From positions 3,975,501-4,039,500 of the forward strand of contig CP053159.1 of the NCBI GenBank assembly GCA_014607495.2: a stretch of DNA of 64,000 bases. The letters run 5' to 3'. Source of the DNA: Carposina sasakii (Eukaryota; Arthropoda; Insecta; Lepidoptera; Carposinidae). Below the pieces are notes generated by a model that had not been told where the DNA came from, did no database searches, and saw only the letters and a list, made by a program, of their open reading frames with translations. Every line of letters begins with the position of its first letter. Positions within the stretch are counted from its first letter, which is position 1. Shown here one piece after another: positions 21,301 through 33,155 of this stretch. Made by a program: the position numbers and the translations under genes.

Positions 21301-22892
21301 ACTTTAGTGTTTTATTTAGATTAAAGGATTTAACAACTAAATAATCATTAAAATATCTTTTATTTTATTTGCTCAAGTTTTTCCATCGCCCTTTGAAGCT
21401 GAGCATAAGAACGATAAATGTTTTTGTAGTGAACGACAAATATTTTCTGCTCTATCTGCCAGTAATTGATCCAGTGATATAATATTTCGGTAACTGTAAC
21501 GTTACTATAATCCATACACGGGTTTCCTTGATTTTCTTGATTGATTATCTGAAATTTTAATAATTTTATAATACCTATGCTAACTAGTGATTACAGAATG
21601 TGACAGTGATACAGTGAAAGGCGCCACCAAGCTAGGTGTTTAAACCTTTTCTGGGTCCATTCAAAGATACGCAGAGAAAATTATCACATATACACATACT
21701 TTCACATTTATAATGTTATCCATATCACAATAGCTATTCGTATAACATTTTAAAATAAACTCATTGTAGGGTCGGAACGTTTTGTTATGGAAAAGTATGT
21801 GCACCCTACTCAAAAATACACAATACACAGAAAATGTTTTAAAAGTCACTTCAGAACCAAATATTAGGATTATGAGGATAATCAACTAACTAAATAACGT
21901 TTTGTGACAAATATTTAAAAAATCAAGAGTGAATATTGCCTAAAATATTACTAAAATTTTCCGTTTGAGTTTTTGCCTAGGGCCATAGTTTGGAAACTAA
22001 ATTTTGTACTTACGAGTGATATAATAAGTAGGATCCTGGATGCCACTCGCTTCTGCAACCACGAACAATACATTTCACTACTATATTTATATCAATACCA
22101 CCAAAATATCTTATTTAGTCCACACAAATATGCGAAGCGATTCAAACAAATCGACTTGACGTGATTTGACAAAATTGTCATGTGCTACCCAGGGATACCA
22201 TTACATAGCAACAGAACATTCCTTAAAATACGGAATTTTTGCTACCGCGAAGGTTTGTTTTACTATATTATGTACACTTTATTTATATTACAAATTACAT
22301 TAAATATATTTCATTACTCTATTAAATATGTTAAACATTTTCAAAACGAACCCAAGTTTTTCATGATAATATTATATTTATGCCTTTTTCAACGTCTTTA
22401 CTTACATTATAGGGTATTTTTTTTCTGTGTAAGGGATCCCTTGTGGGAAAACAAGGGGGGGAGGCTGTCATTTTTTCATGTTTCAATTTCTTGTTCAGAG
22501 CTTGGAATCCATCCTAAGAGGAGATACCAAATCCCTGGTGTCACTAAAGACATGACGTTAGTAAAAATCCAATATGGCGACTACTGGACGCCATTTTGTG
22601 AAAATGAAAAAAATTAAAGTCGACAAACTATATCGAGTGGGGTATCGTTGAATAGGTATTTAAAAATAATTTTTAGGTTTCTCTCAACATTTTTCGATTG
22701 GACTAACCGTTTAGGATCTATATAGATTAAAAGTTGCGTAACAACCTATCTCACATACCTATAAGTTTTAAGACAGCAGCAAGACGAAAACTTCTTGCTG
22801 CCGAGCATGTTGAGCATGTTTTTTGAAGCGTATCTATTAGTAGCTAGGTACTCATAATAAAAAAGTATAAAACATAATATAAAACTCCAAAA

Positions 22893-23177
22893 ACCCGACT
22901 GCTTAAAAAAGAACCAAATAATGTATATAATAAAAAAAACTGAAAAGAAAAAAAACAAGCACTTAGATGTCCGGTGGTCTAGAATTATTTTGGAATTAAT
23001 ACTATTGAAGAAGATAAAATATTTTCCAATGATCGTAACATAACAACTGAACAGTCGGGATCCATTATCCGACAGCCAAGCTTATAATATTTCAATGGAT
23101 CCTGGCTGTTCAGTTGTTATGTTACGATCATTAGAAAATATTTTATGTACATTATTTGGTTCTTTTTTAAGCACTCG
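22893..23177. mobile_element. Foldback element with an interrupted arm
   Basis: The right arm (23073-23177) inverts onto the left. The inner match is tgatcgtaacataacaactg against cagttgttatgttacgatca, and the outer match is gcttaaaaaagaaccaaata on the left against its inverse at about 23150-23170. The left arm has about 75 extra bases (about 22926-23008) not in the right arm, so it carries a later insertion or the right arm a deletion. Confidence 0.75.
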
Positions 23178-24616
23178 GGTTGTTGGATTTTTTAAAAAGG
23201 AACCCTAAAACACTAGGCTCGATGGGCTCGATAGTATTCCAAACAAAATGTTGGTTCAATTTTCGATTTACACCTGTTCAGCTTTTACAGAACGTTGAAT
23301 AATAACTAAACGGGCGAGGACACTGTGCAGGGCCACGAGTAAATAGTAATTAAACCTGATATAAAGGGTGAAATATGGCCTGAATGTTTTGAGTCAGGAA
23401 GTTTGTAAATATTGTGCTATGAACCTATGTTCGTGTCAGCCATACCTTGTGTATATTCCTTTCAACGAGCATTTTACTTAAATTTTCATATATTTTGGAA
23501 CAGGTTTTATAAAGCAATTTTTAAAGCATCTATTTTTATAACCTATATTTATGTAGATTATTAATTTACTAAGTATAAAACTACCTATTGTTAGTACCTA
23601 CATAAGTACTTATAAATTAGTATTTTTCTGCGGCACTTTCTTTCCTTGAAGGGTGAGAGTTATTTTTTGATGGTTAATGCCATAAAGTTACTCGCTGGAA
23701 AATTCACTCACATACCAAAGTAAAACTATAAATAGAATAATACAATTTAAAAAGTAAATTAAGACAGCCATGTCTAGCTGTATTCGAATTTGGTTTGTTA
23801 TTTCTCATGATTCGTGACAAGACTAAAAATGGCGCCGACGCCACACAGTCTGCACGCAAATCACAGCCAAATACTGGAACCGATTCAGTGAAATAGTAGT
23901 TACCTAACTTGTTAAGGAAAATGACTAAAAGGATTTTACTGTTAACTACTTGATATTATGGATAATAAAAATGTGTTTCTTTAATTCCCTACTTTTTTAC
24001 ATTCGGGTGTGACACTTTTAACGAATCCATACCTACTAATATTACAAATCTAAACTTATAATATCAATTTTTGTTAGTTACCTCTTCATGCTTTATTTAG
24101 TCAGTCAATAAAATCTTTTACTAAAGTTTTGCATACACATTCGTATGCATAGGAGTACGGAGAAGGACATAGGCTACATTCTGTAGCCAACGCGGACGAA
24201 GTCACGGGCAACTATCCTTATCTACTAATATTATTAATGTAAAAGTTACTTTGTCTGTTCGTCTAACTGAACCGATTGAAATGAGCCTGAAACAGACATC
24301 CCGACAATATTTTTATCCCAGAGTCACGAGCGTCTACAAGTATTTTTTTATTTTCGGACTATGTTATTTACTAGATCCCATACATTATGTAGGTACTAAA
24401 ATAGTAGTTCTCTGTAAAGTTCTAAGCTATTTATCACGGTCATTCAAGTTCTTATCACAGCATTGTATGATAAATGTAAAAAGTTAGTGAGAACTTACTT
24501 AGAGAGTTTTATTTTTCATCAATCACGTCATTTTGACGTACCTAGGTGTGTGGAAGTGTAAGGAAATTACGCTTACATAATAAATGGAAAGAAGGAAGGA
24601 AAGAAAAGAATTTCAT

Positions 24617-24930
24617 CTGTCCCCGCTGTGCTAAACGTGTCTGTGAGATCTTTTTCGTGATCTTGCGGTTCTGGCTATCCCATTTCGGGAACCGTGTTTA
24701 TATCTATCTTACTAATATTATAAACGCGAAAGTTTGTGAGTATGGATGGATGGATGGATGTTTGTTACTCTTTCACGTAAAAACGGCTAGAGCCATTTTA
24801 ATAAAATTTGTTATGGAGTTAGCTGACACCCTGGATTAACACATAGACTACTTTTTATCCCGGATAATTTCGAAATTTTGTTTTTTTTGTATAGTCCACG
24901 CGGACGAAGTCGCGGGCGTCCACTAGTGCA
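24617..24930 (+). repeat. Family B fragment followed by family A repeat
   Basis: 24617-24695 is a reversed family B fragment (gctgtgctaaacgtgtctgt, catttcgggaacc). It is followed by a family A repeat from about 24700: attataaacgcgaaagtttg, (ATGG)n, ttactctttcacg, ggagttagctgac, tttttatcccggataatttc and the terminal box cgcggacgaagtcgcgggc, ending ccactagt. The same order occurs at 39510-39768. A degenerate family A end is also seen at 24190-24240. Confidence 0.75.
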
Positions 24931-25599
24931 TTATAAAGTAAGGTCCAACTTCGGTCATATATCCTTGCAGAGATATTACGGTTTTAGTAATATATTATCC
25001 TATTTGGCCGAAGATTGGGATAAACTGACCCCTCCCCTTATTACCTAACTAGCAAAAGCAAAGGGATAGTGAAAATTGTACAAAAATCGTTGATTGCTTG
25101 TCAAATTCGTATTACGTAAAACGAATTTCAAAGGAACTTTGACATTTTAAGGCGAATATTGTATAATTTTTGCAATCGCTTTGCTTCGGCTTTGCTATTG
25201 CTATTACGTAATCAGGGGACCTATTTCTCACTTTTTGAGGTCAAATACAATTCCTTGGTAGATGGAATTTTTCTAATTACTAGAACTCTCCGTTATTTCA
25301 GTCATTTTTATTTAAATAGGTATCAACATAGGATTTCTTTAGAAATGACAATATTAAATTCGTGCCATAGAAGTCAGTCTCCAAGACCTAGATTCAAGAG
25401 CTTCGAGGTGTTATGAAAGGACGATTTTATTCCGTCTCACAGCTCGACCATTTTTCTCCGGCATACAAAAATTACATTGTTATTTTGCTCAAAATGAAGA
25501 CGCTAGAGAATAGTTTGATGAAGTATTTTTATATTTTTACTATTTCTATGAGAATGTAGCGAATGAACCGTTAAAAATAAGAATTTATAAAACGAAAGC

Positions 25600-25720
25600 G
25601 GTATATAAATTTTTACGTGATAAATACGAAAGTAACTCTGTCGTCAGTCTGTCGACAATTTTTTTTCCGGAATGTTACATTTTGTTTCATACGCAGGCGG
25701 AGTCGAGGGCGTCCACTAGT
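25600..25720 (+). repeat. Degenerate family A repeat end
   Basis: Ends in acgcaggcggagtcgagggc and gtccactagt, a diverged form of the family A terminal box. The preceding sequence is too diverged to align fully. Confidence 0.5.
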
Positions 25721-26027
25721 AGCTTATACATAAAATACGTAAACGAACTTGATGAATTCATATGTAGTGGTTTTGTTTTAATAATGATTATTTCCTGGCT
25801 GTGGCCTGTATAAAGCGTTGTGTTTTGCGGTAAGTAATGCTTTGGACATATATGTTTGTTAAAATTAATTAAAAGCAACAAATACTACATGCGCAGCCGA
25901 GATAATTGTGTAAAATTAAAGGTACATATACATTTCAATTATATTTCAACTTTACCATGGGTTTTATTATAAGTTAATTTTGACAGGTAGAGAACTTGTT
26001 CTTTCTAGTCGTTCTACAAATAAAATA

Positions 26028-26098
26028 AATCACCCACCCGGGTGAGGAATTTTTTCCATTTCTTTATTAATAATTTTTAAAATAAATCAAACAATTTG
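26028..26098 (+). repeat. SINE tail fragment (same family as 43482-43612)
   Basis: Reads cacccgggtgaggaattttt then tccatttctttattaataat, matching the tail of the 43 kb copy. The tRNA-like head is absent. Confidence 0.65.
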
Positions 26099-26419
26099 TA
26101 GAATATTATTTGCGTAATTGCAAGTTTATTATTAGCACTGATTTTCTACGTAAATAAATAGGTAAGTACCTCGGATATTAATTATTGGAAATTCTCTTAC
26201 CCGAGGCGCAAACATTAAATAGTCAATCCCCTTTAACTTGGAAGCTTATCGGGTGCTAGGTTTAGAATTAGTTGACCTAGATGCTAGATCAGGTGTATCT
26301 AGGCTTATGATGACTAAATATCTAAAACTCGACAACCTTCGGATACGCGGTTCAATCTCTTTAGGGGTGTTTATTCGCTAGTCCCATCATCCAAACTTGT
26401 TGTTATCTCTCTTTTACGT

Positions 26420-26936
26420 ACATACCACACACACACAGCTGTGTTTTCGAAACGGGGTTGCCAGAACTACAGGATCATAAAGAAGATCTATATTTTGTAT
26501 AGTTAGGGGCGATGTAAATGATCACTGACAAGTCGCTAGCTTTTCGCCTGAGACATAGAGGAATAAGATGTCATAGAGTGCTAATGTCATACTAACTGTT
26601 TCGATGTACCATTAGACTTTTCGGTGCCTTACAATTCCAGTCCGTGACACTTAGATTCTATCAGTGTAATGTATAGTAATGTACTACATTACTAATGTAT
26701 TGTAACGTATAGTAATGCAATCTAAGTGTCAAGGACTGGAATTGTGAGGCACCGAAAAGTCTAATGGTGCATCGAAACTGTTAGTATGACGTTAGCACTC
26801 TATGTCTACATCTTATTCCTCTATGCCTGAGAGATGCCCGAGTTAATCGACTCTTACGACATACTCGTACTTACATGGAAGGAGATGCAGCTGATGTATT
26901 CTAGTGAAGCCCGACATTAGTACAGGCATAGAGGAA
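26420..26936 (+). repeat. Family B repeat interrupted by a MITE
   Basis: 26430-26546 (gctgtgttttcgaaacgggg, ttgccagaactacaggatca, acaagtcgctagc) and 26833-26936 (atcgactcttacgacat, ggaaggagatgcagctgatg, ctagtgaagcc) are two halves of one family B copy, split by the foldback element at 26554-26825. Confidence 0.75.
26554..26825. mobile_element. Foldback MITE with 7-base target duplication
   Basis: 272 bases with inverted arms of about 105 bases. Both ends begin catagaggaataag when read inward. Arm blocks such as gcactctat, catactaac, gtttcgatg and cattagacttttcggtgcc are matched in reverse. The flanks cctgaga (26547-26553 and 26826-26832) are identical, so a 7-base (or 8-base, gcctgaga) duplication was made on insertion into the family B repeat. 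The 14-mer end also appears alone at about 4154, 26927 and 31838. Confidence 0.88.
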
Positions 26937-27154
26937 TAAGAAGACAGGTTCCCTCTTTTTAAGGATCAAATTGGCAACAAGTAGGTTCTCGTACCCTATT
27001 ACATATAACGTCTCTATCGATTTCTAAAAAGGTAGATAGCATGTGTATTATGTTTACTAAATAACTAAGCCGGTAATAAAACTATGGTCTGCTCGTTATT
27101 TAACTGCACCCAAATAATTTAGATACTGCAGTCAAAATAAATGAATCATAATAC

Positions 27155-27415
27155 TTGGCCGCGTGGTGCCGGCAGGGTAGAATTCGTACCAGCCCATATC
27201 TGCCCGTGGGTATCGTACGAGGCGCTTAAGGGTTTCCGGGAGGTGGCCAGCAGCGCCTCCCGTGTTGACAACATAGTCCTAAATACAAACTGCGGTCATC
27301 AACCCGCCTGCCCAGTGTGGTGACTATGGGCAAATATCCCCCATGGCAGTCTTGTGGCGTGCCCTGGGGGAGGCCTACGTCCAGCAATGGACTGCAATAG
27401 GCTGATCATGATGAA
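27155..27415 (+). repeat. LINE 3'-end / SINE fragment
   Basis: Ends in the well-known lepidopteran tail ggggaggcctacgtccagca, atggactgcaataggctgat, catgatga. The part before it (tatcgtacgaggcg, gtgttgacaacatagtcct) is typical of the same repeat. The GC content is higher than the surroundings. The parent autonomous element is not present. Confidence 0.65.
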
Positions 27416-28568
27416 TACTTGGCGCAGGAAGTAAACGGCCATAACCCAAAATACAGGAGCTTTCAGCCTAGTGTGAAGTTACCTAGTGTATGAAAATGCC
27501 CCAAAATGAAGAAAATAGCAACTAATAACTGAAAAATAATCTTTATTAGAAATGAGGAAATACGTGTCATACATTTGGTTATCATCGTTAATTTATTATT
27601 AACTTTGTTATGTTCGTAGCAGGTTTAATATGTAAAAGAATTTAAACATTGTTTACTTACAAGCTAAAATTGCCAAAATTTGACATATATTCCATACATT
27701 TTGCTGTCAAATGTCTAACTTTATACGCAGATTTGTAATAACACCGACTATATTCGGGTTATATAAGATAGTTACTTAAAATATCAACTTTAAGCTACAC
27801 TACCTAATAGTTAGTATTCTATACCTAGTATGCGATGCTTCCGGAATATTAACCACGGTTCTGCTGAACTTGCTAATCTTAATACACAAGTTTGAAATTT
27901 AAGCAAACTTTAAAGACCCATTCCACTACATTTTTGTTGTTATTGCAACTAAAGTATAAGTTATTTATTATAAAAGAGATTAATGTAATAGGTTAATGCA
28001 ATTTAAGCTATTTTTTATAAGCTGTTAGTCCTTCAATTTCTTTTCATTACAATTTCTGTTGGAATCAACTCATGTCCTGAGTAAATGTTAAAACCCGGTA
28101 CAAAATCGCTAATAACTTTTTTGATGAATGGTTTTAATAGGGTAACGAGAAATAGTAAAAAGAAACATCACTAAATGCACAAAATAAAAACTATCTTGGT
28201 AAAATAATTCTTCTCCACTGACCTGAGATTAATACTAATCTAAAGATTAAATTAAAGATTGATTCCCCACAAAATGACACAACTCATTTTTAATATCTCT
28301 AGACAATTTTACTTTTACCGGATTTTTTTAACAATGATGGTAGCCGGAACTACCTATCTATCCAAAAATATTAAAACCTACGCTACCTAGCTGAGGCTTT
28401 GTCGTCGGGGATTATAAACAAAAGTTATGACAATTTCCAGTATGGCTGTTAGGGATCATGTCCCAGTTAACCGCATTTAGGTTTTTACCCGTAACATACA
28501 CCTCCACGCGCTGCCCGCAAGCTCTCACTCCCCCGCCCTTGACCCGAAGATATTTAAGGCGCACCGCG

Positions 28569-28576
28569 TGACGTCA
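28569..28576. promoter_or_regulatory. Perfect CRE-like palindrome in a GC-rich patch
   Basis: TGACGTCA within gcgtgacgtcaccgcccc. About 25 bases upstream is atatttaagg (TATA-like). The surrounding 28495-28600 is clearly GC-richer than its neighbours. It may be a promoter or enhancer within intron 2, or chance. Confidence 0.3.
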
Positions 28577-28639
28577 CCGCCCCACCCTCTATGTCTATAC
28601 TCTATACCGCACGACAAAAATACAGATTATACTCTTACT

Positions 28640-28975
28640 AGTGACCCGCCCCGGCTTCGCAATGGTGCACTGCTTATACATATAAATGTTCCTCTTGGAT
28701 CACTCTATCTATTTAAAACACCGCATCAGAATCCGTTGTGTAATTTAAAGATCTAAGCATAGATCCCGGTAGACAATCTTAGTGTGGGACTAGGTTAATG
28801 TGCTGTGAAGTGTAAAAAAAAAAGATCTAAGTATAGATAGACAACAGAAAGCGACTTTCTTTTATACTATGTTATGATTCACATCTACCGGTTGACGTCG
28901 CGTTGGATGTAAATGTTGACGACTCTATTCTTTTAACGTTGGAAGTCTACGCAGACGACGTCGCGGGCAACACCT
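28640..28975 (+). repeat. Composite of families E, D and A
   Basis: A family E copy (gacccgccccggcttcgc, accgcatcagaatccgtt, agatctaagcatagat) is interrupted at about 28765-28820 by a family D 3' tail (cttagtgtgggactaggtta, atgtgctgtgaagtg). It resumes at gatctaagtatagatagaca and ends with a family A-like box (cgcagacgacgtcgcgggc) at about 28950. A nested insertion explains the duplicated agatctaag. Confidence 0.6.
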
Positions 28976-29550
28976 AATATTACGTACGAATCGTCAAAAA
29001 GTTTCACGTCGTCTGCGTAGACTACATAATGTCTATATCCTTCTCCGTATCCCGGAGCTCTATCTTTATTGTGGTTTATTATGTTTATTCTTATTTCATA
29101 GTTACCTACTACGTGCTATGTTTCCTTTAGTTCTCAACTAGTATTTCTTATACTATTCATTAGTAGACTACCGACCTATGCACAGATATATTTACACTAC
29201 TCTCAAAATAATAACCCTAGAAAATTGTTCATTTTCATATTCTGGGCCAAACAAAATGGCACTTGAGTTATATTGAAAGTTAATATTGAAATATTACATT
29301 ATCACCTTCTCAAGAGCCCTTTCACACGCCACGGTCCCCGAACATCCGGAGGCGGATATCCAATAGCAAAATGTACGGATCCGGTTGACAAAGCGCCAGT
29401 GTGAAGCTCACAATATTTCTGTAATTCGGTCCGGGACGAGTAAAGGGCGTTATACAGAAGCGTTTGATTGACCAACTCAACGGCGAAATAACAGTGATGG
29501 GCTTATTCAACTTTAACTATAAAATTCAGCCTAATAACATTTAGGACCAA

Positions 29551-29647
29551 TTTTTCCAAAGGTCAGATAGCCTATCTGAGAGATAAATTTGAAGCTGTTA
29601 TCCTTCAGATATAGACTATATCAAAACTATATCTGACTATTGGAAAA
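29551..29647. repeat. Small foldback repeat
   Basis: ccaaaggtcagatag at the left pairs with ctatatctgactattgg at the right, and an inner atatagactatat palindrome lies between. The block ggtcagatagcctatctg is shared with about 13617, so a dispersed foldback family is likely. Confidence 0.5.
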
Positions 29648-31303
29648 TGGACCCGTAAAAATGCTGCTGAGATCAAAACAGTTACTTAAAATGAGATATC
29701 CAAGCTGACTTCTCCTTTTCGCGTAAATCCAGAGATGTCTATAGATTGTGTAAGTATAAAACGATCAGATTTAAGCAAGATCATTTATTTATCTTACGGA
29801 ATAACAATATCCGCAGAGCCCGGGTGAGGTGAGATGATCGATGGCCCCTAACCCGCATTAAAGGTTTTTATCTTAAAGGGACGGTCCATAGAGTTTGACG
29901 ATGTTAGAACAGCAAGCTGTCGTGGATTTCTCTACGAGCGTAAGTATTCTATGCAAATATTTTTTAGTTATTTCTCATGAAAAACTTTTATTTGTTGTGA
30001 TTTATTTGATGTACTTATTTTGTTGGTGATCTTGTGTTCTATCATCATATATTTCGTGTTTTGATTGTGTGTTCACCGTACTTTACATTAACTTGCATGT
30101 CAGTCAGAGATAGCAAATTATCCATGATTGGTACAAGTGGTCCCTCAAGATTTTACTAGAAGACCTTATTATAAACTTGAATATAGGTTCAGTTCTATTA
30201 TGTTATATAAGAAAACATAATTTGTGTGCAATAAAGAATAAAACATTTTTACACAGAAAAATATAATGGAGTCTTGGTCAGCATATTGATCGACTCTATA
30301 TTATGCTATATCTAAGATTTATCTGAAAGAGAAGGGCCTTCGAGGCGAAGAAAGGGGGCTGCCCTACCAAGGGCTAATTGTGTAAGAATGGAAATTAATC
30401 GCTGAACCGCTCCTGAAACCGAAAAGTTGTGAAATAATCTTTTATTAAACTTTAAAAGTTTAATTGTTATGAACGATAATGGAAGCGTAAAATGTTTTTG
30501 ATAATAACTGAATAATTTGTTGATTGCGGTACAGCTTAGCTGAAAATGTAAAAAAAACCCTAGAGACTATGTAATTTTGATATTTTGTATGCGTTATCGG
30601 TCGCGCACAATGACCTAGCAATCTATACGCAGAAAATAATCAAGGCTTTTGAAAATCTATTTTCCCGACGCCGAAATTAGGATTTAAAAGAATTGCGAGA
30701 GTTGAAACTCACTGCGGCTCAAAGCTTTATTAAAGTAAAATATAACTCGTTTACCTAACAGCATAAAATATTACTTACCTACCTTAGTAATTTACACCTT
30801 TCTACCGTCTTAAAGAGGCACGCTATTAGTGTTTCACACCCCGCCCTAGTTAATGCGTTTTATAAAATTTTCTTACCGGGTGTTTTATTAAAATTCGTAA
30901 CGCCTTCAAGACTGGGCCTTACCTCTGCATGTTTATTAAACTGACGGATTACAGAATATTCAGAAAGATACTTTAACATTGTCCAAACGTATTTAAGTAA
31001 CTAATTATCCTTTGATTTATTTATTCAAATGGTTTTAGCTATTATCATTAAGTTTGTAAATTAACACGTAATATTCCATATCACAATAAAATGGACCATG
31101 AACTTCGATATCATTTCTAAGGAGTGGTTTCAGTAACCATTAAAGGTCTTTGAGTTATAGTTAGAAAATAAAGGTAATTAGGTATCTCGTTTGGGACTAA
31201 ACGTAAAATTAATTATTATTTCGTAAATTAAATTCCAAGAATTTCCTGGACTATTGTAATGAATACCTAGTCTTATACTCGTAGCTAGATAAAGTAAACT
31301 CAC

Positions 31304-31681
31304 CAGACTTAGAAACTCGATACCGCAGTCCCCTTCCAGGTTTCGGGTGATTTCTATATGTCCCAAACTCAGCATAGTTGTTGTTAACTCTACTATAATC
31401 AGCTAAATGCCGGTTTCCATCCAAATGATTGGGCAAAGATCTGTTCCAAGCCGCATCACCGGCTACGGAGCCGCAAACCGAAGATTCCGTGTTGCTTTTC
31501 GAGTCACCATTGCAGAGGTCGCCACTGGAGCGGGCTCTGCGGCCTTTGAGGCCCTTGGAGGAGTGCTGGCTGATGTTGGAGCCCATAGCGAGGCGGGACC
31601 TCAGGTGGGCCCCGCCGCCCACATTGTGACACGATTCTGGTGACTCCGACTTCGCTCTGCGGCTGCTCGGCGGCGTGGGGC
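31304..31681 (-). CDS. Host gene, internal coding exon 2
   Basis: 378 bases between acceptor ttctctcccacag (ending 31682) and donor GTGAGT (starting 31303). It takes two bases to complete the codon begun in exon 1 and ends one base into a codon, so it is a symmetrical phase 1-1 exon. The product is low-complexity, with basic and Ser-rich runs: PTPPSSRRAKSESPESCHN, a Gly patch, SSKGLKGRRARSSGDLCNGD, SKSNTESSVCGS, and RNHPKPGRGLRYRVSKS at the end. RRAKSES and GRRARSSGDL look like basophilic kinase or 14-3-3-type sites (inference). Much more GC-rich than its surroundings. Family not recognised; it reads like a disordered scaffold or adaptor region. Confidence 0.85.
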
Positions 31682-31734
31682 CTGTGGGAGAGAACATTTG
31701 TTGTATTTGTGCCCGAAAAGCGGTGGTAGGCTGA

Positions 31735-31830
31735 CACCTCACCACGTGGGACTTTATAGGCTGGTAAAAAATTGGTGTGTAGTTCGCACACTTCTGCCTA
31801 ATCTCTATGGGTGATAATGGGCGTGACTAG
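31735..31830. repeat. Dispersed repeat family F
   Basis: 31735-31797 is the inverse of 60839-60912 (ccacgtgggactttataggc, gtgtgt, gcacacttctgcc), and both copies carry ataatgggcgtgacta on the same strand just after. It lies only about 50 bases upstream of the exon 2 splice acceptor. Confidence 0.7.
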
Positions 31831-32959
31831 TAGCCATAGAGGAATAACATATTCCAGTATGACTTAGCCTAGTGTAGTAACTACGAGTATTATGTAATCT
31901 GGCGCTTAATATACATATAAATGCAATATGGAACATAAGGAAATTTATATATCGACTCAGACTTGGTCAAATTTTTGGGGATGCTCCCACAACCTTTTCT
32001 GGGAGGATGATAATTCGCGTCTGTAGTCATCAATATTTCTTAGAACGTATTTTTCATTTGATGGACGTAGTCCGTTTTAAGAAAGAAACGTATGTAAAGG
32101 ATAACTCATAAACAATTTCAAATATCATTTCATTTCATTTCATTTCATTTCAAACCTACAGATTAAGAAAAAGGTTCTGAACATATATAAAAATCGGGAG
32201 ACGCAAACCTTTTTGGCATTGTCTTCTCCTTTTAGCAGTTAATTACAGTCCATTATCGACAAAGAAATTTTGCACGAATGGCATTAATAACACGTTCCTT
32301 AGACTAGAAATAGAATCTAATTAAATCTGAATTCAAACCTTATAGATTCATACGAGTACAAAGATAAATAAAGACTTCAAATTATAATACGTTTGGAGTT
32401 AAATATTGGGTGCACGCTACTGCGCTTCTACTTCCGAATATTTTAATGAGTACGGAATCACTAATGACTAGAGCTACGGAGCATTCAAAGTAGTTTTAAA
32501 TTATGGCTTAATGATGTTATTTACCATAACATTAAAAAGATGCTTATCTTCAGTTATATATTATGATTTTCGAAAGAAAAGCATAGATATATCGCGGACG
32601 TCAGTCTTCATAAATTATATTGTTTAGCACTTATTTTCCGGTTTCAACATAATTATTTAACAAGGTTTGTAAACCAAAATTTACTTTAAGATTGTTTACA
32701 CGACAGATTCCAACCGCACTTATTGCATTAACCTTTGGATTACATACTAAAAAGGAACAACATAAAATCTAACCAGTTATAGCAAAAGTTAAGAAAGAAT
32801 CTGGAAGTATATCGTCTATAGGACAAGGTAGTCTATACCTACCTATCACCCGGACAACAATAACAAATCGATTGACCACTCCCTCATTCAAAATCGGATG
32901 AGTAGTTTAACCGCTTTGGTTGATTGGCATACATACATAAATTAACTACCTATGTATAT

Positions 32960-33155
32960 TTATAATATGGTAGCCAGAACTGCAGGTTTACGAAGGAAAA
33001 CCTGCAGTCACGTTTAGCACAGCGAGGCTAAATATAGAAGATCACAAGTTGCTTGCTCATCACCTTAGAGAATGGCCGTATACCTTACTCGACTCTTACG
33101 AAATGCACGAAAGGAGAGCAGTTGATTTATTCTAGTGAAGCCCCGCATCAGCATA
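32960..33155 (+). repeat. Dispersed repeat family B, near-complete copy
   Basis: Order: tagccagaactgcaggttta, gcagtcacgtttagcacagc, cacaagttgcttgctc, ctcgactcttacgaaatgca, gagcagttgatttattctag, tgaagccccgcatcagcata. It serves as a reference for the other copies. Confidence 0.75.

Larger units (their letters stand above)
15691..31303 (-). other. Host gene intron 2 (about 15.6 kb)
   Basis: Bounded by donor GTGAGT at 31303 and acceptor ttcccag at 15691. It is filled with SINE, MITE and LINE-tail fragments listed separately. Between them I see no convincing exon. Small alternative exons cannot be excluded, because the flanking phases would allow any phase-1 cassette. Confidence 0.65.

Noticed and set aside
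22180..22617. 145-codon plus-strand frame
   Set aside because: AT-rich, Phe/Tyr/Ile-biased, no family motif, no splice context. It shares a 19-base word (aagaggagataccaaatcc) with 18486, so it probably overlaps a repeat.
31407..31643. Plus-strand frames over host exon 2
   Set aside because: Out-of-phase shadows of the GC-rich minus-strand exon.
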